64,000 nt of DNA from Rheinheimera mangrovi (lineage in GTDB: Bacteria > Pseudomonadota > Gammaproteobacteria > Enterobacterales > Alteromonadaceae). How positions within the stretch are numbered: position 1 is the first letter of the stretch; each line of letters begins with the position of its first letter. This document shows positions 18,070 through 25,982 of this stretch, piece after piece. The notes beneath the pieces were generated by a model. The model did no database searches. It was not told where the DNA came from and saw only the letters and a program-made list of their open reading frames with translations. Made by a program: the position numbers and the translations under genes. The DNA lies in contig NZ_CP034683.1 of assembly GCF_003990335.1 (NCBI RefSeq), positions 3,827,501-3,891,500 on the forward strand, written 5' to 3'.

Positions 18070-19920
18070 ATGGAGCATAATCCTCAGTCGCAACTAAAAC
18101 TCCTGATCTTAAAGGGTAAAGAGCAAGGTTATTTGACCTTTGCTGAAGTTAATGATCATCTTCCACAAGATATTATTGACTCCGATCAGATCGAAGACAT
18201 TATCCGTATGATCAATGACATGGGTATTCAGGTGTTTGAAACAGCACCAGATGCCGATGACCTGATCATGTCTGACGCTGCGCCGGACGAAGACGCCGCA
18301 GAAGAAGCCGCTCAGGCTTTAGTCAGTGTGGATAAAGAGTTAGGTCGCACTACAGATCCGGTCCGCATGTATATGCGCGAAATGGGCACTGTAGAGCTGT
18401 TAACCCGTGAAGGCGAAATCGACATCGCCAAGCGGATTGAAGATGGTATCAATCAGGTTCAGACCTCTGTTGCTGAATACCCTGAAGCCATCACCTACCT
18501 GTTAGAACAGTGGGATAAATTTGAAGCCGAAGAAATTCGCTTAAGTGACATTGTCACCGCTTTTATCGATCCAAATGAAGTGGATGATATGGCCCCAACG
18601 GCCACTCATATCGGTTCTGACGTGCCAGAAGAAGAACTGGCCGATGAAGACGCTGATATCACAGGCGATGACGAAGAGTCAGAAGACTCGGACGAAGAGG
18701 CAGACACTGGCCCGGATCCGGAAATGGCGCGCGAGAAGTTTGGTGAACTCCGTACTCAGTACGAAGTTACCCGTGCCTCGATCGTCAAAAACGGCCGTGA
18801 ACACCCAACCACCAAAGAAGAAATTGAAAAGCTGAGCGAAGTTTTCCGTTGCTTCCGTTTAGTGCCAAAACAGTTCGACCGTCTGGTCAAAAACATGCGT
18901 GAAATGATGGACCGCGTGCGCGTCCAGGAACGTATTGTGATGAAGAACTGCGTTGAGTACGCAAAAATGCCAAAGAAAAACTTTATGAAGTCTTTCAGTG
19001 GCAACGAAAACTCAACAGCATGGATCGACGCCGAAATTGCAGCAGGTAAACCTTACTCAGCCAAGCTGGGTGAGATGCGTGACGATTTGTTCCGCAGCGT
19101 TGAGAAGCTGAAAAAAATTGAAGAAGAAACTGGTCTTTCTATTTTTAAAATTAAAGATATCAACCGTCGCATGTCGATTGGTGAAGCTAAGGCCCGTCGT
19201 GCGAAAAAAGAAATGGTTGAGGCGAACTTACGTCTGGTTATTTCTATCGCGAAAAAATACACCAACCGTGGTTTACAATTCCTTGATTTAATTCAGGAAG
19301 GTAACATCGGCTTGATGAAGGCTGTCGACAAGTTCGAATACCGTCGTGGTTATAAGTTTTCAACTTATGCTACATGGTGGATCCGTCAGGCCATTACCCG
19401 TTCTATCGCTGACCAGGCCCGTACTATCCGGATCCCTGTGCATATGATCGAAACCATCAACAAACTGAACCGTATTTCACGTCAGATGTTGCAGGAAATG
19501 GGGCGTGAGCCGTCTCCGGAAGAACTGTCCGAACGTATGGGCATGCCGGAAGACAAGATCCGTAAAGTGCTGAAAATTGCCAAAGAGCCAATCTCCATGG
19601 AAACGCCAATAGGTGACGATGAAGATTCGCATCTGGGCGATTTTATCGAAGACAGCTCTTCAGAATCGCCGCTGGATTCAGCCACCATGGAAAGCTTAAA
19701 AGCCGCCACCAACGAAGTGTTGGCCGGTTTAACAGCCCGTGAAGCAAAAGTACTGCGTATGCGTTTTGGTATCGATATGAATACCGACCATACACTGGAA
19801 GAAGTGGGTAAACAGTTTGACGTAACACGGGAACGTATCCGTCAAATCGAAGCCAAAGCGCTGCGTAAACTGCGCCACCCTTCCCGTTCAGAAGTGTTAA
19901 AAAGCTTCCTCGACGAGTAG
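18070..19920 (+). CDS. rpoD: RNA polymerase primary sigma factor (sigma-70)
   Basis: From ATG 18070 the product is 616 aa, [32 protein letters not shown]..., nearly colinear with E. coli RpoD. Region 1.1 (residues 1-80), an acidic non-conserved insert (about 180-225), region 2 with [13 protein letters not shown] (-10 recognition) and region 4 with the helix-turn-helix [22 protein letters not shown] are all present. The frame extends to a TTG at 18049, but the family N-terminus fixes ATG 18070. It closes the rpsU-yqeY-dnaG-rpoD cluster. Confidence 0.98.
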   Translation: MEHNPQSQLKLLILKGKEQGYLTFAEVNDHLPQDIIDSDQIEDIIRMINDMGIQVFETAPDADDLIMSDAAPDEDAAEEAAQALVSVDKELGRTTDPVRMYMREMGTVELLTREGEIDIAKRIEDGINQVQTSVAEYPEAITYLLEQWDKFEAEEIRLSDIVTAFIDPNEVDDMAPTATHIGSDVPEEELADEDADITGDDEESEDSDEEADTGPDPEMAREKFGELRTQYEVTRASIVKNGREHPTTKEEIEKLSEVFRCFRLVPKQFDRLVKNMREMMDRVRVQERIVMKNCVEYAKMPKKNFMKSFSGNENSTAWIDAEIAAGKPYSAKLGEMRDDLFRSVEKLKKIEEETGLSIFKIKDINRRMSIGEAKARRAKKEMVEANLRLVISIAKKYTNRGLQFLDLIQEGNIGLMKAVDKFEYRRGYKFSTYATWWIRQAITRSIADQARTIRIPVHMIETINKLNRISRQMLQEMGREPSPEELSERMGMPEDKIRKVLKIAKEPISMETPIGDDEDSHLGDFIEDSSSESPLDSATMESLKAATNEVLAGLTAREAKVLRMRFGIDMNTDHTLEEVGKQFDVTRERIRQIEAKALRKLRHPSRSEVLKSFLDE

Positions 19921-19937
19921 ATTGGTCTGAATTAGAG

Positions 19938-19960
19938 AGGCACCGCAAGGTGCCTTTTTA
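19938..19960 (+). terminator. rpoD terminator
   Basis: AGGCACC-gcaa-GGTGCCT is followed by TTTTA, a tetraloop hairpin 17 bp after the rpoD stop. Confidence 0.85.
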
Positions 19961-20130
19961 GATCCTAGTTGTTAATAAAGTCAGTTCAACTCCGTGCTGT
20001 CCCCATACTTGCGGTGCCCGCCAGAATAAATCCGCAACTTCAAACTGCACAGCATCTAGCCTCCGTGTTTATGTAGTTTTACCTGCTCTATTTAGCCACC
20101 GCACTGATCCATCCATCTTTTGTTCATCGC

Positions 20131-20424
20131 TTAGCCAAGGCCCCAGAATCCCCAGCCAAAACATACTAAGGCGCACAGATATAAAAAGCCTGCTGGCGAC
20201 TTCCAGCGTATCGGTTGCCGAATGTATTCAGAAAAACGCAAGTTAGCCAGATGCAACTCAAACAACAGCGCAAACATTAACAAAGCGAATGCAAACTGGT
20301 AGTAGCGCTGAGGATCCGAACTACTGTAAAACCAGGGCACATAGAGCGCATACAGAAAAACCAGAACGATAAATAGCACTTTTATGCTTTTATAAGAAAA
20401 ATGAGAAAACCTCTTCATATCCAT
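20131..20424 (-). CDS. Small membrane protein, possible bacteriocin immunity protein
   Basis: From ATG 20424 (AGGAG 7 nt upstream) the product is 97 aa with three hydrophobic segments (about residues 12-30, 41-57 and 77-94) and no recognised domain. A longer frame exists upstream but has no ribosome-binding site. It lies 59 bp downstream of the double-glycine-leader gene on the same strand, where small multi-helix membrane proteins are often immunity proteins of class II bacteriocins. That role is inference from position and size. No homologue is recognised. Confidence 0.6.
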   Translation of the reverse strand: MDMKRFSHFSYKSIKVLFIVLVFLYALYVPWFYSSSDPQRYYQFAFALLMFALLFELHLANLRFSEYIRQPIRWKSPAGFLYLCALVCFGWGFWGLG

Positions 20425-20483
20425 GATTTTTCTCCTGTTTATCGAATAGCTGGCAACAGTAACACTATTGCCAGCCATGTTCT

Positions 20484-20681
20484 TTAGCTTAGAGCCTCAC
20501 TAATCCAGCTCTGGATGGGCGTATTTTCATTCAGCCATTCTCCTGCTTCATAGCCAACCTTGAAAGACGTAGCTAAAAAACCAAGAGCACCAGTAAACCG
20601 GGTGGCAGCAGCAAGATTACTTGCACTGTAAATATTTCCGCCAGAAACAACTGCAATCTGTTTAGCATTTAATACGTTCAT
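20484..20681 (-). CDS. Double-glycine-leader bacteriocin-like peptide precursor
   Basis: The 65-aa product starts MNVLNAKQIAVVSGG, a typical leader of class II bacteriocins and microcins: hydrophobic residues at spaced positions and a VSGG cleavage site after residue 15. The predicted mature peptide is 50 residues, glycine- and alanine-rich in the middle (TGALGFLATSFKVGYEAG, with GxxxG-like spacing) and ends in WISEALS. The Shine-Dalgarno AAGGAG sits 9 nt before ATG. No C39-peptidase ABC transporter lies in the window, so export would depend on genes elsewhere. It is cotranscribed with the small membrane protein downstream. The leader is strong evidence; antibacterial activity is inference. 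Confidence 0.7.
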   Translation of the reverse strand: MNVLNAKQIAVVSGGNIYSASNLAAATRFTGALGFLATSFKVGYEAGEWLNENTPIQSWISEALS

Positions 20682-20706
20682 GTCTGTTTCTCCTTGAATG
20701 AATTAA

Positions 20707-20723
20707 AGCCTGTCTAACAGGCT
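20707..20723 (-). terminator. Hairpin just upstream of the bacteriocin-like gene
   Basis: On the minus strand AGCCTG-ttaga-CAGGCT is followed by TTTAATT, 26 bp before the peptide gene. It could end an upstream transcript or act as an attenuator. Confidence 0.4.
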
Positions 20724-20874
20724 CAGTATTAACCCGAAAACCAAGGCTGAAGGCTATGATTTTCGGAGCTCACATCAGCGCTTAACAACAGGCCAGACTG
20801 CAGCGGCATGCTCTTATTGTCAGCACGGATATGCTGCCCCCCTGTACACAGTTTCCGGAATGGGGAGCGACATT

Positions 20875-21075
20875 TCAATTTTGTGTGGCAGCAACGTCGG
20901 CAATAAAAATCCCAGCCTGATAGTGCGGGCCGGTTCCTACTAATAAACGCGTGACTCTGTCCCAGGCAAGAGCAGTGAACAGCAAAATGACAATGACTGG
21001 TTGTACCAGAACAGAACGACGGAATTTGCCGCGTTGATGCTGTAATCTATTAAAAATAATAAACTTTTGTCTCAT
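20875..21075 (-). CDS. Possible small hypothetical protein with one membrane helix
   Basis: A 66-aa open frame (MRQKFIIFNRLQHQRGKFRRSVLVQPVIVILLF...) has a basic N-terminus and one hydrophobic stretch (about residues 22-38). The Shine-Dalgarno is weak. It is the only frame in this stretch and points toward the bacteriocin-like gene, so it may be its first operon gene or may be chance. No family is recognised. Confidence 0.3.
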   Translation of the reverse strand: MRQKFIIFNRLQHQRGKFRRSVLVQPVIVILLFTALAWDRVTRLLVGTGPHYQAGIFIADVAATQN

Positions 21076-21564
21076 AACTGGAGCCTGCTATCAAATGGCA
21101 GCCGCCAACATCAGCCATACTATTAACAATAAATTTACCTCACAAAAGTGAATTAATCAAAAATTAACCGTTACATTTTTGGCTAAAAAATTTAACACCT
21201 TTATTTGGCAGGGAATTTAGTTGTTCGACAGAGATTTAAATCCTGATAATCATAAAATGCAGCCTATCTTGGCTGGCTATTTGATCCGACCTGTTCAGCA
21301 GCTCCAACAATGGGGGTTCATCACCGCACTGCCATTGCAAAAAGCTCTAAGCTACAGAGTATTGCTGGCACCAAAACGCCGCTTAGGCCTTTATCTTCCT
21401 TAACCCTCTGTGCTTAGGGCGGAGGATTTCTTATGAAAGCGAATAAAAAACAAGCAGTCAGCACAAAGAGCATGCCACGAAGCGGTGACAACAGCAGAAA
21501 AACTTCTTATACTGCCTTCGCTCTTTAGGCTTGCGGTAGCAAAACCTAAAGACACTTCTCAAAT
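21076..21564. other. Mostly non-coding, AT-rich spacer before the tRNA
   Basis: This spacer contains an AT-rich stretch (21110-21215) that could hold the promoter of the minus-strand cluster, one short frame with a good ribosome-binding site (listed separately at 21433) and a CTTTAGG/CCTAAAG hairpin (21523-21551). Nothing else is supported. Confidence 0.5.
21433..21528 (+). CDS. Candidate 31-aa small protein
   Basis: ATG 21433 follows a near-ideal Shine-Dalgarno, GGAGG at 7 nt spacing. It opens a 31-codon frame whose product begins MKANKKQAVSTKSMPRSG and ends YTAFAL. The stop lies in a hairpin (21523-21551). The product is basic and hydrophilic. No family is recognised, and short frames arise by chance, so support rests on the ribosome-binding site. 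Confidence 0.3.
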   Translation: MKANKKQAVSTKSMPRSGDNSRKTSYTAFAL

Positions 21565-21641
21565 GGCCCTATAGCTCAGTTGGTTAGAGCATCCGACTCA
21601 TAATCGGCAGGTCCCTGGTTCAAGTCCAGGTGGGGCCACCA
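21565..21641 (+). tRNA. tRNA-Ile2 (anticodon CAT, lysidine-modified type)
   Basis: This is a 77-nt cloverleaf with acceptor arms GGCCCTA and TGGGGCC, D arm GCTCAGTTGGTTAGAGC, anticodon loop CTCATAA with CAT, T arm CCTGGTTCAAGTCCAGG and an encoded CCA. The acceptor GGCCC and the ACTCATAATCG anticodon region resemble E. coli ileX rather than elongator Met tRNA (GGCTACG...). It should therefore read AUA after TilS modification. Elongator Met is the alternative. Mobile genes follow immediately downstream, as is usual for tRNA integration sites. Confidence 0.9.
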
Positions 21642-21691
21642 TTTATCAAGCACTTACGTTACGTCTTCTGATTCACTTTAAGTCTGTGCTA

Positions 21692-21713
21692 CCTCTGTGC
21701 TACCAACATCGTA
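21692..21713. repeat. Tandem 11-bp direct repeat next to the tRNA
   Basis: TCTGTGCTACC occurs twice head to tail about 50 bp after the tRNA end. It could be a recombinase arm-binding site, but no matching copy was found elsewhere. Confidence 0.4.
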
Positions 21714-21883
21714 TAAGTCTTTAGCAAAACACTCAAGCAGCCTCATTTATTCATTGCGATAAAACAATAGTTGACACAACTCTTCGTGAGTTGTATTTTT
21801 ACATCAACAACGGCTTCCTCCAGAACTCTATATGGGTTCGTAAGAGTGGAAGCTTTTTTTTTGCTACGAAAAAGGAAATCACC

Positions 21884-22858
21884 GTGGCAGAATTGCTTCC
21901 CTATAGAAAACCACATAAAGCAAGTTCAGAGCTTTGTGAGAAGTTATTAGGTCAAGGTCTGAACATCCAAAATCGACAGTTAGCTGAACGTACATTATCG
22001 ATGTGCAGTTACTATCGCTTTAAAGCATATTTAATACCTTTCCAAAAGCCAGATAAAACATTCCATACGGATGCCACATTTGAAAATGCTTACGACCTAT
22101 ACCTTTTTGACAGCAAACTGCGATCTGAGTTATTCAGAATAATTGCATGCGTGGAAATAGGTGTAAGAAGCACGTTTGAGCAATGGATGACAAAACAAAC
22201 TGGAAACTTGTTCTGGTATTTGGATACATCACTCTTCGAGAACAGCGACAATCATATTAGAACTGTCAATAACGTCAGGAGCATGTTTATTGATTCAAAA
22301 GAGCTTTTTGCGGAACACTTCAGACAAAAATACTTTAACGAATATTGCCCATTCTACAGAGACCTTCCACCTGGTTGGGTTGCGATTGAGCTAATGACAT
22401 TTGGAAATCTGACGAAGCTACTATCAGGTATTACCGAGAGCAGCATTCAAAGTCTAAAATTGAACCGGTACTCCAAAACGCTTGGCGTTCAGAAATTCAA
22501 GTCTCTTGCCTCATGGATGACAACCCTTCAAGAAGTCAGAAACCACTGTGGGCACCACATGCGACTTTTTAATCGTAACCTCAAATCACCAACTGCGATC
22601 AAAAGTATTCTGAGTTCAGAAATTAATCTCGTCAAAACGCGTCCTAAAGCGGGATTGAGGGAAGAAGAGCAATTAAATCGACTCTACACCGCCATTGCTG
22701 CATTGCAGTGCCTATACAGCCATCTTGGTTACACTGAAAAATTAGGCCCAATCTTAGAGGGATTGTTTGAAGAACATCCGTCTGTACGTCAATTTCAAGC
22801 ATCAATGGGTTTTCCTGATAACTGGCTAGAAGAACCAATATTTTTTGCCCCTCAGTAA
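21884..22858 (+). CDS. Abi-family (AbiD/AbiF, Abi_2) abortive infection protein
   Basis: From GTG 21884 (AGGA upstream) the product is 324 aa. It has the Abi_2 layout: a GLNIQNRQLAERTLSMCSYYRFKAYLIPF block (about residues 28-56), YDLYLFDSKLRSELFRIIACVEIGVRS and a C-terminal HEPN-type RNase motif RNHCGHHMRLFNR (about 223-235, Rx4-6H). AbiD/AbiF proteins protect against phages, probably by RNA cleavage that stops growth. A longer frame reaches 21791, but its N-terminal 31 residues are low-complexity. It is the first gene after the tRNA and lies in an accessory region. Family assignment is good; activity is untested. Confidence 0.85.
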   Translation: MAELLPYRKPHKASSELCEKLLGQGLNIQNRQLAERTLSMCSYYRFKAYLIPFQKPDKTFHTDATFENAYDLYLFDSKLRSELFRIIACVEIGVRSTFEQWMTKQTGNLFWYLDTSLFENSDNHIRTVNNVRSMFIDSKELFAEHFRQKYFNEYCPFYRDLPPGWVAIELMTFGNLTKLLSGITESSIQSLKLNRYSKTLGVQKFKSLASWMTTLQEVRNHCGHHMRLFNRNLKSPTAIKSILSSEINLVKTRPKAGLREEEQLNRLYTAIAALQCLYSHLGYTEKLGPILEGLFEEHPSVRQFQASMGFPDNWLEEPIFFAPQ

Positions 22859-22911
22859 TAACATCTGCCAGACAAGAAGAGAGGCACTCGTTATGCCTCT
22901 ATTGAACCGTT

Positions 22912-23595
22912 TTATTTATCTACTGCGATATTGCCTTTGAGTACTATATTTTCGTTCGGGAACATCACGGTCTCATTCGCCGTACGAAATGCTATAAATT
23001 TATCACTCATAGCAATAACGTACCCAATCCCCTTCGACTCTCCGTTAACAAATAGACTTTGACATCTAGCATTAACCCCACAAGAAAATTCTTTAATTTC
23101 GTCTTGAGCAACATTTTTCCCTATATAAAATCCGCTAAAGCAAGCAATTACTGCAGTGCCCACTAGGACAAATATTAAATAAATCATGGACGTCATCATC
23201 GTGGCGAAAATTACGGGCAGGAAAAACTTTAAGAACGGCGGCTTTTTGAAAGATTCTTTTACTTTCAACTTCATGCGATTGTTAAAGCCAGAGACCTTAT
23301 CCTCAAAGTTAGCGGCGACAACAGCAACGATGAAAAGCATTACAAAAAATAATAAAAACGGCTGCCAGTGGCTGAAAATCTTCTCTAACCCCCAGATAAG
23401 TAACATGCTAACTGCAATAAAGAAATTGACTAAATAATATTCGGGAGCCTGCAGGAACGCATCAGAACTGAAACCGTAGGTCGATAAATAACCTTGCTGA
23501 TATAAATATCCCGTCAAATACGCCAGCGGTAATCCTATCGCGAAGAACTGCAATATAGTGCTCAATTTTGTTGTTTTTGTTTCTGTATCAACCAT
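22912..23595 (-). CDS. Unknown multi-pass membrane protein
   Basis: The 227-aa product has about four membrane segments (near residues 13-30, 50-67, 78-95 and 122-150). A C-terminal domain of about 65 residues contains two cysteines in SCGVNARC and short beta-rich stretches (YVIAMSDKFIAFRTANETVMFPNENIVLKG). No family is recognised. It converges on the Abi gene and is followed upstream by the integrase pair on the same strand. The AT-rich composition matches its accessory neighbours. It could be a membrane partner or effector of a defence locus, which is speculation. Confidence 0.7.
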   Translation of the reverse strand: MVDTETKTTKLSTILQFFAIGLPLAYLTGYLYQQGYLSTYGFSSDAFLQAPEYYLVNFFIAVSMLLIWGLEKIFSHWQPFLLFFVMLFIVAVVAANFEDKVSGFNNRMKLKVKESFKKPPFLKFFLPVIFATMMTSMIYLIFVLVGTAVIACFSGFYIGKNVAQDEIKEFSCGVNARCQSLFVNGESKGIGYVIAMSDKFIAFRTANETVMFPNENIVLKGNIAVDK

Positions 23596-23728
23596 AAAAA
23601 TCTCACTTAAAAATTATTGAATAGTGGGTATTAGTCCCTAAAATAAAGGACCCAAAAACAATACATAAATTAAAGGATTTTTACACGCAGGAAAGTACTG
23701 TTAGCAGTTCAGATTGATAACTGGTAAT

Positions 23729-24610
23729 TCACCGAAGGTACGTCTCCGTAATCTCAGGCCGAAAATGCCCCATTTCCTGCGATACGGTTTCCAGCGCCAA
23801 AAGCCTTGTCAGCCCCAAAGATTGTAATTCGTGCATTCTTTCCTGAGCATAGCTGTGGCGAAGCCCGTGTGCGCCTCTAGACCAGTTTAATGCCCTATTA
23901 GATGCTGCACTGAATGAGTTAGACCAAGGCTGGCCTCCGGCTATCTGGTAACGACTTAAATAGTTGATGCCTCGGTCCTTAACTGTAACAGGTGCTGGCC
24001 TCCTACACTTTTCAAGTTCATGGGACAAAGACACTGGGATCAACACTTCCCGCTTCAAACCGCCCTTCCCTTGCACCGTATAGATAATACCTTCCCTGCC
24101 TGAGAACTTAGTCGAGTTTGCTGGGCGTTTATCCGCTGGCCGTTCTGTTGGCTTTGCTAACGTTAATAACTCATGCGCCCTTAGCCCAGCAGCATGGCTA
24201 ATTCTTGTCGCTAGTGAATTGGAGTCTTTCTGTTGACCAGCAACAAGCTCAACCTGCGGTACTGTATAAGCTCTGGAAAGTAGTACTTGCTGATGCTCGG
24301 ATTTGATAACTGGAAGTGTTTTGTCTGTTGGCAAAGTGCCGGTGACATGCTGCAACATTTTCTGGATGGCCTGCCGCTCCATATCAAGCGTTTTTTGCCC
24401 GACTATCTGCCCCCTTAGCTCAAGATAAGTGAGCACGTCGTTAATGGTCATTGCCTGCAAGCTTGGCAACTTCATCTGTTGGCAGTATTCAGCAACCCGA
24501 GTTAGCGCCTGCTCGAAGTTACTAACAGTACGTACAGATTTAATCACTTTGCCCTGGAGCTGCTTCATAACAGCTCCAGCTTGTTTTTGTGGCTTTGCGA
24601 ACTTAGCCAT
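23729..24610 (-). CDS. Tyrosine recombinase, Integrase_1-like
   Basis: From ATG 24610 the product is 293 aa. An N-terminal SAM-like domain is followed by a tyrosine-recombinase catalytic domain with the first arginine in AAGLRAHELL, HGLRHSYAQE (second His and Arg) and the final tyrosine in EITETYLR at the very C-terminus. All catalytic residues look intact. The start overlaps the preceding small gene by 8 bp, so the two are translationally coupled. A frame extension to 24646 has no support. It is probably the recombinase that moved this island. It is about 2 kb away from the tRNA rather than adjacent, which is unusual for a tRNA-targeting integrase. Confidence 0.85.
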   Translation of the reverse strand: MAKFAKPQKQAGAVMKQLQGKVIKSVRTVSNFEQALTRVAEYCQQMKLPSLQAMTINDVLTYLELRGQIVGQKTLDMERQAIQKMLQHVTGTLPTDKTLPVIKSEHQQVLLSRAYTVPQVELVAGQQKDSNSLATRISHAAGLRAHELLTLAKPTERPADKRPANSTKFSGREGIIYTVQGKGGLKREVLIPVSLSHELEKCRRPAPVTVKDRGINYLSRYQIAGGQPWSNSFSAASNRALNWSRGAHGLRHSYAQERMHELQSLGLTRLLALETVSQEMGHFRPEITETYLR

Positions 24611-24827
24611 TGTTATCCAGCCAGCGCTTAACTGTGGTCCAAACAACCTTGACCCGTTTGTCTTTTAACCATCGTTGTAACTCAGCTGTTGTTGCGCCTT
24701 GGTGTTTTAGCTGCAACAGCTCGCCTTTATATCGATCAAGCCGCGATCTTTTATACACTTTCTTTCTAAGGATCACGGTTTGAGTCTTTAACCGTGCCAA
24801 TTCAACTTCAGGATTAAAATCTGACAT
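24603..24827 (-). CDS. Small helix-turn-helix-like partner of the integrase
   Basis: From ATG 24827 (AAGGTGG 7 nt upstream) the product is 74 aa. A basic N-terminal helix (TVILRKKVYKRSRLDRYKGE) is followed by a resolvase-like helix-turn-helix (GATTAELQRWLKDKRVKVVWTTVKRWL, about residues 43-69). Overlap with the integrase start suggests coupled synthesis and a role such as excision control. No named family is recognised. A longer frame to 24890 lacks a ribosome-binding site. Confidence 0.65.
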   Translation of the reverse strand: MSDFNPEVELARLKTQTVILRKKVYKRSRLDRYKGELLQLKHQGATTAELQRWLKDKRVKVVWTTVKRWLDNNG

Positions 24828-25153
24828 TGCTATCCACCTTTGCGAAGACTTGTAAGAACTAACTGACCGTAAAAAACGGTTCAGCGGCACTGAAGCCTAT
24901 TCGCCCACGATGCTCCAAAAGAAGCAGGCCGGACTGATCGCGCCTAAGTTTGGAAATGCAAAAGGGAAACGCAGCATTAGAAGCGTTGCTATAGGAAACT
25001 AAATAAACTCTCGCGGAGATGCGTATTGAAGGCAGCTTAAACAGCGCCTGTTTTGATGTTGGGCTTGTGCCCGATTGACAATAAAAGTCTACTGCGAACC
25101 AATTTAACTTTCAATCTGCAAATAACTTTCTGCGTCGAAAGCTCTGCCGCCCT

Positions 25154-25204
25154 CGCCAGCCGCTGGGTACAGGGCAATTCATTGCTTGTACCCAGCGGCT
25201 GGCG
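25154..25204. repeat. 51-bp near-perfect palindrome
   Basis: Arms CGCCAGCCGCTGGGTACA (25154-25171) and TGTACCCAGCGGCTGGCG (25187-25204) match over 18 bp without error. The 15-nt loop contains a further GCAAT-tc-ATTGC stem. It is far stronger than needed for a terminator and has no T run. It could be a recombination or replication site, or a folded RNA. Confidence 0.8.
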
Positions 25205-25209
25205 CAGCC

Positions 25210-25241
25210 AAAAAAGGTAGGCATTTGCTCGTGATGCCTAC
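25210..25241 (-). terminator. Terminator-like hairpin on the minus strand
   Basis: GTAGGCAT (25217-25224) pairs with ATGCCTAC (25234-25241). On the minus strand it is followed by CCTTTTTTGG. It would end transcription coming from the truncated gene at 25345-25596. Confidence 0.65.
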
Positions 25242-25344
25242 ATTTTCGATCTTGAAGTTAAGGCATAATGGCTATGCAACAAATACCTAAAAAGAGCCAA
25301 AGCACTCTCTCGCACTGACACTGATATCCAGCGCATTCTAAGCG

Positions 25345-25596
25345 CTAAATACTGCAATCGCTGCCATGATTTTTTGTTCCATTTTTCTGTGCAGTTTTTT
25401 CTTCGATGTATTTAATAACCTCTGAAGAAATTTGCTTAGCAAAAATAATATTTTTTGACCAGAAAATGCATTTGACTATCCAGTTAATATTGAAAATCTT
25501 CCTTCTTAAGTCATATACGAAATTACTTGAGCGCAACATAGGCCCTCTCAGCCTAATTTTTTCTTCCACCAGGGCCATTTCAATAAATTCTAGATT
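25345..25596 (-). pseudogene. C-terminal fragment of an unknown gene cut by the IS
   Basis: A minus-strand frame of at least 77 codons (from ATG 25578: MALVEEKIRLRGPMLRSSNF...) stays open upstream without a stop up to the IS end at 25597, with LEFIE before the methionine. This looks like the tail of a longer AT-rich gene whose 5' part was lost at the IS junction. No family is recognised, and a short independent gene is not excluded. Confidence 0.4.
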
Positions 25597-25656
25597 TGGA
25601 CTTCCCCTAAAACACTAGACACTCCTTAGGTTAAAATACAACTTTAGGAGGGCACC

Positions 25657-25944
25657 ATGTCCAAGCAACGTTTTACACCAGAATTCAAAGCCGAAGCTAT
25701 CAAACAAATCACAGAACGTGGATATTCCGTTAAAGATGTATCTGAGCGCTTAGGCGTATCAGACAACAGCCTTTATAAGTGGCTCAAGGAACATAATCAG
25801 GCCACTAATCCAGATCCTGTAGTGACGCAGCAGCAGGATTTAGCCGCTGAAAATGCCAGGCTAAAAGCCGCTTTAAAACGGGCTGAAGAAGAGCGGGACA
25901 TCCTAAAAAAGGCCGCCGCATACTTTGCCAAGCAGTTCAGTTAA
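25657..25944 (+). CDS. IS3-family OrfA
   Basis: The 95-aa protein has an N-terminal helix-turn-helix (FTPEFKAEAIKQITERGYSVKDVSERLGVSDNSLYKWLKEH) that binds IS ends, followed by a leucine-zipper-like coiled coil (ENARLKAALKRAEEERDILKKAAAYF). The A6G heptamer at 25905-25911 (A AAA AAG in the reading frame) is the expected -1 slippage site for making the OrfAB transposase. AGGAGGGCACC precedes the start. Confidence 0.92.
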   Translation: MSKQRFTPEFKAEAIKQITERGYSVKDVSERLGVSDNSLYKWLKEHNQATNPDPVVTQQQDLAAENARLKAALKRAEEERDILKKAAAYFAKQFS

Positions 25945-25982
25945 GGTATGCCTTTATCCGCGATAACCAGAACTGCCATCCT

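Larger units (their letters stand above)
24891..25344. other. Non-coding part of the island with strong inverted repeats
   Basis: No convincing gene is seen here. A basic 30-codon frame at 24910-25002 has no ribosome-binding site. A CTTTC/GAAAG hairpin lies near 25127-25142. Two large inverted repeats follow and are listed separately. Confidence 0.5.

Noticed and set aside
21221..21403. 60-codon plus-strand frame starting with TTG
   Set aside because: Weak ribosome-binding site, rare start codon, and no protein-like features; the better frame nearby is at 21433.
21565..21641. Elongator tRNA-Met
   Set aside because: The anticodon CAT allows it, but the acceptor stem and anticodon arm fit the ileX type better.
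24910..25002. Basic 30-codon frame in the island
   Set aside because: No ribosome-binding site; short frames like this arise by chance.
25154..25204. Integron attC site
   Set aside because: The palindrome lacks the RYYYAAC/GTTRRRY core sites and no integron integrase or cassette array is seen.
21565..25596. Attachment-site duplication of the tRNA 3' end
   Set aside because: I scanned by eye for repeats of the T-arm and acceptor sequence up to the IS and found none.
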